A stretch of DNA of 64,000 nucleotides from Fasciola hepatica (GCA_948099385.1 CANUEZ040000014.1:3795001-3859000); one strand, 5' to 3'. Counted from the first letter of the stretch, positions 38,819-52,248 are shown. The notes: a model not told the origin generated them from the sequence alone. Numbers and translations: made by a program.

Positions 38819-40002
38819 ACTGGAATCCCGAATGATGTGGAAGTTCCGCATATACGAAAACAAAAACACTTCACACAATCTGATTAATTTCAGTAAGTTC
38901 AAAGTATTTCACATGATACGACCAGGGCTATTCCCATAGAATGCAAATGCTTGTGCATGACCTAGCGATTGAATTGCAATTCAAAAAGAATATCTGAGTA
39001 CAGAACTTGCCATTCAGGTTTCAGTTTCATCCAGTATACCCTAAATATCAAAACCAGTGGTGAAACGGTCACTATCTTTGAATTCAGATTTCGACGTTTC
39101 TGGTTGGATTCCTGTCACGATCGGTCAACTTCCAACTCGACAGCTTCGAATTGACTTCTGCCTCCTTCCACACATACACACACAAACACACACACACACA
39201 CACATACACATCGTACATTGTTCCATGGTGAAGAACGAGTACAAGAATATTTAGTGGGAATTTATGCCAACACTAATCCAATCAGTTGATGCTTCCCAGT
39301 TGTATGAATGCTAGATATCTAATATGATCCTTTCATGATTCCACATTCCTTACACTGAGGAAGACGGTTTTGATCGAGTGATGTGAGTTGTTATCATGTT
39401 CGATGTTTGAGGGAGAATCTCTGTCACCGCCGATCATATTCGTGTTTTAGATAGTTAATCACTGTCCCCCAACTCGTTACCATGTGTGGCCGATTGAGAT
39501 CGCCTATATGACACTCAAATCCAAATCACACGAATGCCGATCAATTCTGATAGTTCAGTGCGAAACCTTCCATGCTGTGTATATCTCTTTTGCTGTATTC
39601 ATGGGTGAGCATGAAATGGAAGTATCACGATGAATCTGAACTTCCGTAATATTGTTTCCAAATATGAAGTACTTGCGTAGAGTGTAGAATTTGTTTCGTT
39701 GTAGCCGAACACACTGAGCACTGTCACAGAGAAACACACACAACTTTTCAGTATGTTATCGAGTACCTCAAATGCAATACAGGACATAACTCGGTGTACA
39801 CTTCACTTGCAAATGGCTTCTTATTTATCCCATCATTTATTTGGTGGTGAGATAATCAATGGAGCACTGTACAGCTGTTTCATGTTAGTTAGGGATGATG
39901 AGCAGTTCGTTTTGTGGTTTGGTGTATCGGTTCAATTACCCGTTGAGAGCCATTTTGGATAGTTTGTTGGATAGGTGTTTGTTTCACATTCGTTCACTCT
40001 AA
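38819..40002 (+). repeat. Right arm of the large inverted repeat (about 1.18 kb)
   Basis: Reverse complement of 30815-31992; see that entry. Contains the matching (CA)n tract at 39172-39211. Confidence 0.93.
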
Positions 40003-42430
40003 GTTCAAGTCCCAAAGAGGACTCGGTGCATATGCACTCGTTATGATATTTAACAATTGTGCAGTGCCTCAAGTTTTCAGTGACAAGCTGAAGACTTTTC
40101 ATGAATGGTGAATTACTTTGTAGCAGTTTTCTTATATTTTGCAAGGACTGTTTCATGTTAGGATATTGTATTTGTGAGTACCGTTTGGTTCATATTTCAC
40201 ATTGTCCTTAGGCGCTTGAAATGTGTATGCTAAAGGGCAACGTCTATCATTATCCGTCTTCTGTTGGTGTTGGTCGATGCAATTAGGAGTACCCGGTTCT
40301 GCAATTTCTTCTGTAAAGGATTTTATGGTGAGTCAACTGGCATTCAGATGTCGTATTTTAACGTCTAAACCAATGCCAGTTGAAAACAGCTGCCTTTACT
40401 TATGAAGTAGAATAAGCCTTTGGGGTTCAACACGAACAGTGCAACAATTACCATGGTTATAGGTTAATCACACTGTTTTCGTGTTTGCTGATTTTCCGTT
40501 CCAAGCAGGACTTGAGGAATGATTACTGGATATATATATATATATAGATATACTACTGACTAACAATATGAGCACTTGCACATGCAGCCTCAGTGTTCGT
40601 TGGGTTAGCAGTGACCCAGACACGAATACCTTTGAGAAATCACAGTTGTGATGATGATGATGATTCAAACTGAATCCTGGTGAACACGGTGGGAACTGTG
40701 CACTTGTCATTTTACTGTCCTTTGTTTGTTCATAGATAAACTGAGATTCCCTTTGTTGTCTGTACCACACACTACTTCATAGAGATAGAGTGAAATAGTC
40801 CTGGTTATAAATCGTACAATATTGTGGTTCTCGCTTCTCCGTTCAAATTCATTGTGGACGCTGATTGTTTGATTAATAATGAACATTGCAATCTGTTCTC
40901 CCTTGGTTATGCCTTTTCCATGAACCAAAAGAGAACTCAAATATATTGACAAATTTAAACAGATACCACTACAGTTGGAAATGAAACTTTGACAGTTAGC
41001 TCGACGTACCGTGTAGGAGACTGCCTTTAATGTTGTCAGCATGAGATCGAGGACGAGCAAAGTGAGATAGCAACCAGTGTTGATAATCTGGGTCCGCCTA
41101 GATCTGATTCGGTTGGATAGCTCTGAACTGAAACTCCATTTGCTTCTCTCGGCGGTCGTGTTGATAGACAGTGAGTTGAACAGCCAGCGGGTTGATATAA
41201 TAAAGTTGGAACCATATTGTTCTCTTTCGCTGCTCGAGTTTAGAACGTGGATGATGCATCCACACCAACCACTTACTGGCTGCATCACTAGGGTTGGTGA
41301 CTAAGCATTTGTAATCTAGCCCCCCCCCCCCAAATCTTGGCGGACAAGTCAATATCAGCCTATCGGTCGGAATCACATCGAATAAATGAAAAACGTGAGA
41401 TAAACAGGGGGTTTCACCCAAAGCGATCCTAACTTTGAAGGACAGTGGGCTCGAGAATATTTCACTGAATTCATTCTTAGAATCGGATTGGTGATGTGAA
41501 TGAGATATTTGCCCGATCCGCAAACCAAACGACTAAGACAATGAAGTAATGTCTCCGAGCCCATCCATTCGAAATAAGGCAATGAAAACTCTCCAAGCAG
41601 TAAGCTGAATTTGGGCTGTCAACTAATGTCAGTAGCCAACACAAACGAGTTCCCATCAGTGAGATATTTCACTCACTAAGCCAAGTGATTCATCTCTTGA
41701 TGGAAATGATCGATTCATCATTGAAAACCACAGAAGTACTCTACTGATATCTTATCCTTGTCAGGAATAACCAACAGTAGACATCCCTCAATGGGAGATT
41801 GTAAGTGTTTGTAAGATGGCTCTTCGCTTCGCTTATAGTTAGAAATCAAGGAGGTAGCTATCTAACGCTAGCCAGGAATCATCAGCGTTGCAGCATTGAT
41901 ATAGTAGTAGAAATCGTTTCATGCACAAATTCAATCGTTGCTCAACTGTGAACTGATCTACAAGTGTTTGCCTTACATTTTAGAATTTCAGAAGTTCCAT
42001 AAAATTTTCCAGGTGGTTAGAATTTCACCCAATTAGGTGGTGTCGATTTTCGGTCCCCTTATTCAGTCCTTTACCGATGGATCGGAACGGCAAATAGTTG
42101 TCTTCTACAACCGCCACCATTCCCACAATCCAAATATGACAACAAAGAAGCATGACATATTTTCCACCTTCGGTAAAAGGACATAAGGTAAATAATCTTT
42201 TACTGAAAGAGAAAATACAATACCTCTGGGACGAGATTACGACCAGTCAAAAACTGCCGAATGAGGGGATTGATCAGCCGTGACAAGAATCGAAACTGGG
42301 ACGTACACAAACTAACTCAATGGTGTGAACCGTTTGAACACCTCCGGTCAAAGGACGTCCCATGACTTAATCGACGCACTTTTTCACCGGTTTGGAAACG
42401 ATGATCATCTGCACAGTCCATTCACCCAAC
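40003..42430. other. Mostly unrecognised DNA with one interspersed-repeat copy
   Basis: The segment 40755-40845, read on the minus strand, resembles 50463-50550 (shared TCACAATATTGTACGATTTA core, about 70% overall). A short TA tract lies at 40531-40551 and a C11 tract near 41321. Long minus frames (40707-41288, 41098-41523) have no recognised domain. Confidence 0.4.
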
Positions 42431-42698
42431 AGTTATTCTTACAATGTATTGATGGTTGGCAGATTTTGATAATGTTTTGAGGTGATCCAAATGTGAAAAG
42501 TCTTTGGTCTCGGCGGGATTCGAACACACGCTATACTATGATCCATATGCAGAAAGTCGAAGGTTCTCCGGCGTGGCCTCGTAGCTCAGCTGGTAGAGCA
42601 CTCGCGGTACTAAATCGAGGGTGGTGACCATGCGTGGGTTCGAATCCCGCGGGGCCAAAGACTTTTCACATTTGGATCACCTCAAAAGTTATTCTTAC
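42431..42698 (+). mobile_element. Fold-back tRNA-derived SINE-like insertion with 12-bp target duplication
   Basis: A 244-bp element (42443-42686) is flanked by perfect 12-bp direct repeats AGTTATTCTTAC (42431-42442 and 42687-42698). Its right half begins with a tRNA-like head (GGCCTCGTAGCTCAGCTGG at 42575, B box GGTTCGAATCC at 42637-42647) and ends in CAAAGACTTTTCACATTTGG plus ATCACCTCAAA. Its left half carries the same T-arm and tail inverted: 42475-42530 is the reverse complement of 42632-42687, with 31 tail bases identical. The tRNA-like head cannot form a normal anticodon arm, so it is not a functional tRNA. Confidence 0.8.
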
Positions 42699-43366
42699 GT
42701 AATATAACCGCGCAATGCACAGACAAGTTAACCTTTCTGTGTATTCATTGGCTCCTAACCCCGGATAAACGAATAACTATTAACGGACATCTTCAAGCTT
42801 TTCACACAGGCACTCCACCAGGATAGGAAGCTCCGGACAACCCGGATTCGGTATCATCCACATTCTCTTTTCCGGTAAAGTTCGCAAACTGTGGTACACT
42901 TTCAACGGATCATCGTCTTCTGTTCTTCCTACTCTCGATCCTAACTTGCTTCCGTGACTTCCTTTTTATGTTTTCAAGATTCGATATTTGCCTGGGATAA
43001 ACGAGTACCGAGATGTAAGCTTACAAAATCTTTGAATGATTCTCAAGCCATGCGAAAAGTCATATGATTCTTCCACTTGAAAGTTGCCGTTACACTCTTC
43101 CAAATCAGAAGTATATCCAACAAAAAGAAAGGCATGAAAACTAAACCGACTCGTCTACCTGATTTCCCTGTCATTCCTTACAGGTGAGATGAATTACTCT
43201 TTGCGTGGCTTTCATTGGATTATTTCATTCGAACAAAACCATCTCCTTTATTTGACTCAGTTGACGACTGTCTGGCAGAATTCTTCGGGTACTCTGGCAG
43301 GGGATGTGCAAACAACTTTTCCAGGGACAATCCAAAGCGGTTTGGTTTTCTCCATGGTTCACTCGT
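42699..43366. other. No recognisable feature
   Basis: Only short frames without motifs. Confidence 0.4.
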
Positions 43367-43369
43367 ACA

Positions 43370-43419
<50 letters not shown>
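43367..43419. repeat. (CA)n microsatellite
   Basis: About 26 CA units with one CAT interruption at the left. Confidence 0.95.
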
Positions 43420-43421
<2 letters not shown>

Positions 43422-45499
43422 CGACACCCAACACTTCTGATGAATGTTCACAATTCTTGCTGTCCGATGACAACACGGAAGTTTAGTTCCGTAGCCAAGA
43501 TACGTGACAAATGAATGCAGGAATTACCGTAAAGAGTGACACTTGATTTGTTAAGGTAATGAGATGACAGGTGCTGCGTGGTCGAATACACGTGTTACAA
43601 ACTCCTTTTCACTTACAGAGAAGAAGAAAAAATGGATCTTGTTCAGCTTTTCTGAATTGGCGTTGATGCCTCGGATTCTCCCACGCATAACTACAAACGC
43701 ACTACTATCAAGTTGGTAAGAACTAGCTACTGGACGCTTATTCGTAAAACTTTATGATTCACCGGAAATTGATGAGTGAACCAATCCTAATAGTGAACAG
43801 TATTCATAGGTAAAATCCCAGCTAGTTTCAAGTCCTAGCACGTGACCGATAGGATCAGGAGAGTTGATGATAAGGTTCGTATAAGTATTTGGGGTTAGCA
43901 CGCAAGTGTGTGAGTTGGCTGGTATCACGTGATTCTGCATAACTCTAATGACACCACACAGAGAGACGTCTTCGAATTTGTCTATCTAATTGGAGTGGTA
44001 AACCTGCATGGTGTGACTGGTCCGTACGGGGAAATTTCTCATCGATCAGCTAATGAGACTTCATCGAGCAGTTTGCTGATATTAAAAATCGCACGTCTCT
44101 TAAACAAGGCCATAAATTATCTACCTCCACATTGATTTATGCACCACGTTTTTGTGCCCTAGTTCAAGGTCATCCACCGTATCTGGATGTGAAAACCAAG
44201 AGTTTTAGGGGACTATGGTGACACTGCGCACACACTTGACAGACCGAGTACTAACTGATGACCAGAATCAAGTACAGCTATCATGATGATATATCACCAA
44301 ATCAAAAAAATCCACAGTAAATACGGAGTTAAAGGGTTTGATAGACCATCTTAGCACGGTTGCACCTCTGCTATTGTATTCCGAAGCACGTTGAACTGTC
44401 AACTAGTTTTTCTATTTATCCAACAGAAATTTTAGTAAACGGATAAAACATATATCAAAATTTATACTTCGGAGTCAACTGAGTCTGGTCTGAATGTGGC
44501 CTTTTCAGCATTCGCATAGATGAGCGAAAAACTTCGGTCTAATTTGCTGGTTGGCTATTGATCCGTGCCTATCGGCTACCGTGGCTACTCGGATGCAAGC
44601 AAGTTATACGTGACTGAACCATTTAACCAATCACGTTTCGCCATGTACTGGGCGGTCTTACTTGGCCGTGCCGATTGCATGTACTAGCTGTGCGTGCTCA
44701 GAGGCTGGGGTTGCTCGCTTAGTTGCGCGCCTGCTCACTGCTGCACTAACGATAGGATTTACTGCGTACTGCGTCCCCATCAACTTCGAACACAACAGTG
44801 CCTTTTAATGCACGTAACGAATAGGTGGGATGCATCGTGCGACGGGGCTGTGGATACCCTTCGTGCTTGTCTTTGCTGCCATGCTATCGTTCAAATTAGC
44901 TGAGGAATCCTGTTTTATTGATCTAATCCCGAAGCTGAATCATTTTGCACGGCTAGCTGTTATCCTAAAAGGGTACTTTTTAAAATTCCTCAAGTTTCCT
45001 CAAGCATAAGGACGAGTTTCTCACACTGCTGAATGCAGTCAAAAGTCGCGTAAAATCCCTGTTTCGGAAGGTTCTCACGAAATCAAGAAAGCACCGCGCC
45101 GGTTTGTCAGCTGTTCCAAAACATTATACTATTACCAAAAACCGATATTCAGATCACCGGGATAACTTTAAGAGAAATCCGCAGGAAGCCTGGACTACTG
45201 ATCTAACCCGAAATTAGGATTCCTCTGGAAAATAAAATAATGGAGTCTAATGCTAACCGTGCTCAGTGGACATGCAAATATAAAAGTGTTGTTTAGTGCA
45301 GTTACACCAACAGGTTCACAGTTCATTTGCAATCATCTCACGATTTCGTTGTTATCCTGAAACTTCCCTTCTCTTTGAAAGAAATTCAATGTAGTAGTCA
45401 ACATAACTGCACAAAGTGAATCGGAAAGAGTCGGTCAATTCTCGCCCAAGAAAGTTGGTTATAAAGATTGGTAGTGATGTCTTTCGTATTGATATGTAC
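43420..45499. other. Unrecognised intergenic DNA
   Basis: No coding motif, tRNA or repeat family was recognised. Confidence 0.4.
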
Positions 45500-47100
45500 A
45501 AAGTTTTCAGGGCGAACTGCCTATGGATCCAAAGAGCTGTGTTGACAGGGTAATCACTTTCACCGGTCGCAAGTGGCGCAGATCCTCACACTTGTCATTT
45601 CAACCCAACATAAGGTGTATTAATTACAGTGCTATTCGCTGTGAGGCACCTTTTCTAATCTCTTGTCGATATATCTTTCACGTCAATTCACACATTCCAC
45701 CTGATACTCCCACTCCTGATAGCAGACAGTCGACAGTATTCCCATCTATCTGATAACATGTCCCTGTGCATGACCACGGCTGGTCTCCGCAGTCTTGATT
45801 TGTCACTTTGATCAGCGCTTTTCTTTCCAACTACCATGCTATTTTGTATTCGGCATTAGTTAACTACCCATGTATTTTCAATGTTTATAAGCGTGATCCC
45901 ACTTACGCTTCTGATTGCAGTGCTCCACTTCTTTATCCCAAAGTGTACCGTAAAACTAACTTTCCCACGAACTCCCCACAGACTAGAGAATGTGAATAAG
46001 CTTAGAGTACTTGTTGACTACTTCTGTTCATCTCGATAGGTCCTCCTCCTCGCAATCAAATAGACTCCATAAAGTTTGGGCTAGAGCGTACAAAATGATT
46101 GGCATAAAAGTTTAACAACCTATACACACTCATCAAAACTGAAGTAAGACATCTGAACAGACTGTAGGTACGTCGTGTTAAATACGAGGGAAATTTTGAG
46201 GGGAGTGAAAAACTCTGAGACGATTGCGCTATTCCAAGCTGGATCAAAGTGCCAAAGATTAGAATTTCCAATTCAGCTTAAACCCGACGCATCCTCATTT
46301 CTTCCTTACTATCTTGACTCTCATGAACCCAATCGTATCACACTTGGTAATCCTGATTTACTATCTCCAACGTTGCCAAACACCTGCTCTTTTGAACCCA
46401 ATTCCCCACTGGCTAACCTGTTTGGTCGTTGCGTTTATTCTGTGATGAGTCCCAACTGTCTGAGAACTACGTGCACCATGAGTGTGCATCCAAGACAGAA
46501 TACGGCGAGTATCACCCCACAGCTAGCACATCTAATTCACGTATTATATTTCTCCGCCGCATGACTGCCCAAGTTCACTCTCCTGACCTGACACAACTCG
46601 TCCGTAAATCCTCGCAGTCGAAAGTTGATACCGTTGACTGCGTTGTTAACTCTGTAACCTCTCCTCTTGATCACATTTGGTCCTACTGTTGGGTTAGTAT
46701 TTCGTGACTATTCCAAAGCACTCAGTGCTTTTTATCATGGTATTATTCCACATATTCATTACAACAATGGCATTGGCTGCCACGTGTTAAAAACCGTATG
46801 TGATTATTTTTTTAAAAATCGCACTCAGCTTAATTCTTGTGCTAACAAGCAGTCTTCCTCTCTTCAAATTAACTTTGGAAATTTCCAGAGTGCAGTTCGA
46901 TCCCAATTTCTTTTCTCCCCCTTTACGTTGGTATATCCCTATTTCTCCTAATCCCGTTGGCTGCACATACGACAGTTATTTTCTTTTGGGATATCTTATA
47001 AAAGGAACGGGATTTCGAATTTTCACAGCAACAAAAACAGTCCAAACGAATTTTGCAATCGGTCCAATTCCAGTTCTGTCTCTGCCTTGGTTTCCTTAGC
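45500..47100 (+). mobile_element. Possible decayed CR1-like LINE (endonuclease remnant)
   Basis: Plus-strand frames with many stops run across this segment. FNVYKRDPTYAS then APLLYPKVYRKTNFPTN (45877-45966) resembles the endonuclease block of CR1-type LINEs, and a SIGPPP string near 46030 resembles the following GxxYRPP motif. The rest is not recognisable. It would be a second copy of the type at 48850. Confidence 0.35.
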
Positions 47101-48849
47101 TATGTTGAGTCACTTTCTAATCTGCCATATATGGTTTGCGCTACCAAATTGTTCTAAGTACCAACTCGAACCTTCGTACTGATAGGCGAAATTTCGCCAA
47201 AGTTCCATCCGTCCATTACATTGGGGTTATTCTGACTCAACTTTACTTGAACCCGTCATGTTGAAATAGTTCTTACCAGATGTGTGAGAATTTTTGCGAT
47301 TAAAATCACTCGTTTCTTTCCTTTTGTGAGATTGTTTAATTAGTACCTCACCTCTTACTGATTAAGCTGATGGATGGAAGATTCGGTTCACATACGCAAG
47401 CACACACACACAAGCAGTGCTAAAAAATAACCAAGCAACAGACTATGGTAAAGCTACTTACGAACAGAAATTCGTAAGGGTCCAGTTAAGTCTTTTTAAG
47501 ACAAGGCTACAAGAAGGTTGGAGTAGAGCAAGGTGGCAACTTCGGTAATTTTGTAAATTCGTGTAAAGATAAAGCAAACTAGATAGCCAAAACAACCAGC
47601 GTGAGAGTCAAACGGAGTTAGACTAGAATAAAATAGAGGCCGGTACTAAATAGTACACACTTAAGAAAGCCCCAAAACAACTAAAGTCTCGGACTTATCA
47701 GGAGTTACCTGAATTTTATTCACTAAAACAATCACTAGTCTTGAAATCTGATGCCTCAGTATATTGCAGAGAACTAGAAACACAATATAAGTATGAAATC
47801 AATAAGTAGCGAGATAACAAGAAACGTGTATTTCGGATTCAAAGTGATTCAGAATAAGTTCATTGGTAAAATGTGAAAATTTCGTGGGACAAAGCAAGGA
47901 ATATTGCGAAAGTCAGAAGTCCATCACCAATATCAATTAGTTTCGAAGGAAGCTTGGATTACACGAAATTGGACTCGAGGTAAATCCAAGTTTGTATTGT
48001 TTTCCAAAAATGAAAAATAATATCTTCCCCTCACGAGTTTCAAATGAGAGATCAGGAATATGAGTATGCACTTTGCGCATGGTGCAAACTCATACTTTTT
48101 TGTTCACCAAAGCAAGGGTAGTTTGACCTGTCAGCCTTATCTGTCCGAGTATATCGGACACACCACAGGGGTCTATCCAAATAGACCTCCGAATACTGTT
48201 CGGCTTTCTTTCACAAAAGGGTGACCCGAAACAGCCTCAGCTCCATGCTGCTGTAATTGGTCGATAGCGGACATGTAATTGACTCCATAATCGTGTTCAG
48301 GGCAATTTATCAGTGTAATGGTGAAGGGGATGTTCAGAGCCATTATCTTAAAGTTAGGGGTTGAGACTGGAGGTAGCACTTGTTTTGTAGCATTCAGGGC
48401 AACGAAAGAACGCCATACGGATCTCAGCCCATGTCTTTTCTTCATTGTTTTTCCCTGCACGTTCGTCGAGTCAGTTCTCAAGCCTCCTATTCTGGGCTGA
48501 CTTCACGCATCCTTTGACTGTCTGTGCTACATTTTCTTCTGCTGTTAGTCTGACATTTACTCTTTTCCTCTCTAGTAAATCATGCTCACCCATCGCTTAC
48601 ATTCCCCACTGAGAATCTTATCCATAAAAAACCCTGTCTTATGTATGTTACGTGAGTCTCATTTGTTTTCGTTTGATAAAAATGGAATTTGAACCAAAAG
48701 CGGAGATGTTTAAACTGATAAGCAGCTCTTAGCTGCACCCCTCCGGCCAAGATGACTGTGACCTCCTTGATCCGTGCGAAAACTCGTTCACTCTTCGCAG
48801 AATAGCCCGATCAAACACACATTCTGTGTACACAGATTCATGTTTCATG
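47101..48849. other. Unrecognised DNA
   Basis: A 102-codon minus frame at 48173-48481 has no recognised domain. No repeat was identified. Confidence 0.4.
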
Positions 48850-50466
48850 TGTTCAAGAACCCTGGCTGAACTACAGTTTGAATGGCTTTCTGGTACTCAC
48901 CGATGGATTTCAGTGCTACCGTCGAGATAGGATTCTGAAGAAGAGGAAGAATTCGTATGGAGGCCGGGTGGCGACCTTCACAGTCGAACGTAATTTATTT
49001 CTACGGCCTATTTGTACCTTTTCTAGTTCCTCTTCTGAACGAAAGTGGACATACAATTTTTGATAATTTTAATCATACTGGTACATATCCCTCTACTTTC
49101 CTTAGGTTTTACAAGTATTAACAACTAAATGGACGAGAGTGAATTCCGTATCGGGTAAAGTAATCACTAATCATCCCCAATATTATACCACCTATTTCTC
49201 CAATCGATCACCGTTTACTTCTTCTGAGGCAGAAAATTTATTCCCACTCTGCTCGCGGATTCTCGACTTTCCGCCTAGTAACATCTCTCTTTTTCAAAAC
49301 AGTCGTCAGCTTTGCCTTTTCGTGATTTTTCTCCCGTTCATTCTTCCGGGTTGCTGAACTCTTTACTGATACTCTGAGTGCTATCTTCAAGGGATGTTGC
49401 CCATTCGAAACCGTGTTTGGTTCGGGCGGTAAAATGGTCGCTCCATTACAAAATTTTCTCAGAAGGCTAAAAGGGATGTGTATAAAAGTCTCGCGGGGGT
49501 TTAGACGTCAAACGATACTGAGAAATAACCAAGTCAAAGACGAGACGCTGGAATATGTCGTTTGCTGCACAGTTTCTGAGAATAAAGAATTCTCAGTTTA
49601 TTTGGTATGGCACAGAGGTTCTAAGTGGTCACAAAACCAAAAACTGCAGCATTGATATTAATATAAACCAGCTCCACGCTATTTGCATACATTCGTCCAA
49701 TGACTGTTCTATTTCATATTTACCGTGTGTTAGTGTGGATTTTGGACCTTTTTCTGAGACCGGCATATTTTATAGTTTTCTCAACTCTAGAGCATAGTCT
49801 TCTGCCGGTTCAAATGGCCTCTCCCTCGCCATTCTCAGGGATGTGGCTTCTCACTTTGCAAAGTTCACGACAAACTTGATAAACAAATCTCTTTTGAACT
49901 TTTCAAGTCCCAACTGTTAGAGCCCCCCACCCCGGGTCGTTATCCCAAATCCAAAGGACCTGAATTTATATGGCTCAGAAAAACGTTTTTCTCCAATGAA
50001 TATCTACACCAGATGCCCTAAAATTACTGAGAGGGCTGTTCTTAGTCTTTCTCAACACCTGAATATGTCTCTCGATTCTTTTTATTTTGCCTAAAGTAGG
50101 TATAGATGCAACTTTCATTCCTTTGATTACTCAGTTAACTTCACTGAAAAAAATGTTTGTAAAGGTCTGCAATGATCTATCCACTGTGTGTTTCTTGGCC
50201 GTTTCTCAGCTTTCAATTCAGTATCGTGATTTATCCCTCTTTAAAAGCTGGAAACCTTTAATTATCCCACAGAAATTCCTGACTGGTTCTCGAACTGCCT
50301 ATACAATTTGGGGGACAGAAACCCAAGGCGGGGCAAAAATATTCGAAACTCTGTAACACTCCAAGTTGCTGTGCTATCTCCATATCTTTTTTCACATATT
50401 AGTGACCTACTGGTTGTTTCACCTTCCGAGGTACTTAAGTACGCTGACAATGTTGCTATTTGAAAA
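48850..50466 (+). mobile_element. CR1-like LINE, endonuclease to RT catalytic motif (left part of split copy)
   Basis: The plus strand reads WLNYSLNGFLVLTDGFQCYR then RDRILKKRKNSYGGRVATF (48865-48990), the endonuclease start of CR1-type LINEs. RT pieces follow with frameshifts: FLGRFSAFNSVS (about 50190-50225, usually DFSSAFNxV), NTPSCCAISISFFTY (about 50357-50400, usually GVxQGxVLSPxLF) and EVLKYADNVAI (50429-50462) in place of the YADDxA box, so a catalytic Asp is Asn. The frame is cut after VAI; the C-terminal continuation appears at 52650. Confidence 0.72.
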
Positions 50467-51219
50467 CAGAAGTCAGAATCACAATATTGTACGATTTATG
50501 TTCAGAACCACTTCGCGGTATCTCTACACAGTGCATGTTACGGATATCATTTCATCATGGAAACAGAGGTGAACAACACCCTAAACTTGATGGATATCAA
50601 ACTAACACGAAGATCCGTTGAGTCAATCTCAAGGTTACTCAACCACAAGAGAGCGTGAACCAGCCAACATTTAGGTTTTGTTAGCTATGCACCCATATCC
50701 TACAAGTGCTGTCTAGTTCGCACCCCTTTTCAACCGAAGTAGACTGATATGTACGGATGACAGTGGCTGATGAACTCGGTTTGATCGCAAAGGCTCTGCA
50801 AAACAGCGGATATCCGGATGCATTCATCGACAGGCAGCATCACAAAACCTATGAAATGGAAAGCTACATCAGCACCACGAATGGAGGCCACAAAATGTCC
50901 CCCTTTCAAGGGTGATGAAGTCACCCAAAAGTTGGAAACACGATTAAGGTCAGCTGTTGCACTAGCTTACTATTATGTCAAACCAAAATCATTTAGGGCA
51001 CGAAAGCATACCGATTCCACCGATTACAGAGCATCTGTCTCTGTACCTCTCTTCACTCGTGATAGACTAGTTCGAATGTGGGTGCGGAGTCACATACTTT
51101 GGTTGAACAGGATGGCAGTTACGTAATTCGATTTCGGAACAGTCTCAGTTGGGTACAACGCTCAACTTACCCTTAAATGCCAAACATCACCAATCGGCGA
51201 ACTGATAAGACACTATCAT

Positions 51220-52182
51220 CATCAATAACTCAACACACAGTTTCTCGTGGAGGTGTTTTCACAAAGTGTGAGGGTAAAAGTGAACGCCCGGCGCTCTTCA
51301 TCGGGTTGACTGACTAATAGACAGTCTAGGGGAATTGGCTTAACCCTGATTCCAAACCAACCATGGATGGCGTATGAAACGCAAAACACTATGCTCACCG
51401 GCATCTGTGGCGGAGGGATGTACTGGGCATCCAGGAAGTTTGGCCTCGTCCATGGGGTGAATGAAATGAGCATTCAGTCCCCGACTCCCAGAGATTCCCG
51501 GAAGAGGCTAATGAACCACACAGTTGGTCACCGGCTCATCTGAACCAATGCTGCTGCCTTGCAGGGTGCTTTTGGTTGCGAAAATGCTAGAGATGGATTC
51601 TCGATTAAAAATGCCTAATCTGGACGGAGCTACCGAGTAGTACAATGACCCACAAAGTTAGCAACAATGTAACAATGCGACTGATGGATATCTTATAACA
51701 CGATCGTTAAGCTCCTCAAAAACGTACTCGCGCTGATGTTCTCACACGGTACTCGCAAGTTGATTTTTTAATCCCACGCCCCAACCCCGCACACTCGCAT
51801 TTCTATATTCTTCGATAAATGCGGTCGGCCGTACTCGCGGTAGAGATTGTGAGGGAAGTCCATTTCCTGGTCTCTCGAGTCCTCATTCGTCTAGTATCCA
51901 AGTCTCACCGAATCCACTTCCGCTAGTTGACGCTCTTCTCCGCCCCAGGCTTTCCTTTAAAGTGATCATATTTAATGTGTGAAAGCTGATGCGTATGGGA
52001 CAACAGGCGTGTTTAGCTCGTACGCTGGAGACCCTTCCTATCGACATGCGTTATATTCAAGGAACTCAAATTCAAGGTTCCAACTCGGTAGTTGGACTGA
52101 TGCCCCCATCCAATCCTTCAGAAAAGTTTCAGTAGCTTTTACCTGGGGACCTTGAGGCTGCAGCTGCCGGTCTTTCTGGCTT

Positions 52183-52185
<3 letters not shown>
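51220..52185 (+). mobile_element. RTE-type LINE 5' part, cut by a TA array
   Basis: At 51960-52180 the plus strand reads MGQQACLARTLETLPID and RYIQGTQIQGSNSVVGL, then PGDLEAAAAGLSGLG, the same endonuclease start seen at 2545-2815. The preceding 700 bp (for example GGGGTGAATGAAATGAGC and AACCACACAGTTGGTCACCG near 51455-51535) is probably its 5' leader; that part is inference. The element ends abruptly at the TA array at 52186. Confidence 0.7.

Positions 52186-52246
<61 letters not shown>
52186..52246. repeat. (TA)n microsatellite
   Basis: About 30 TA units, directly following the RTE fragment. Confidence 0.96.

Positions 52247-52248
<2 letters not shown>

Noticed and set aside
30815..40002. 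An LTR retrotransposon with the 1.18-kb repeats as LTRs
   Set aside because: The repeats are inverted, not direct, and the spacer has no gag or pol.
41098..41523. Host gene of 141 codons on the minus strand
   Set aside because: No domain, no splice context and it crosses a C homopolymer; probably chance.
42575..42654. Functional tRNA gene
   Set aside because: Acceptor and T stems compete for the same bases and the anticodon arm cannot form a seven-base loop; the surrounding target duplication shows it is part of a SINE-like insertion.
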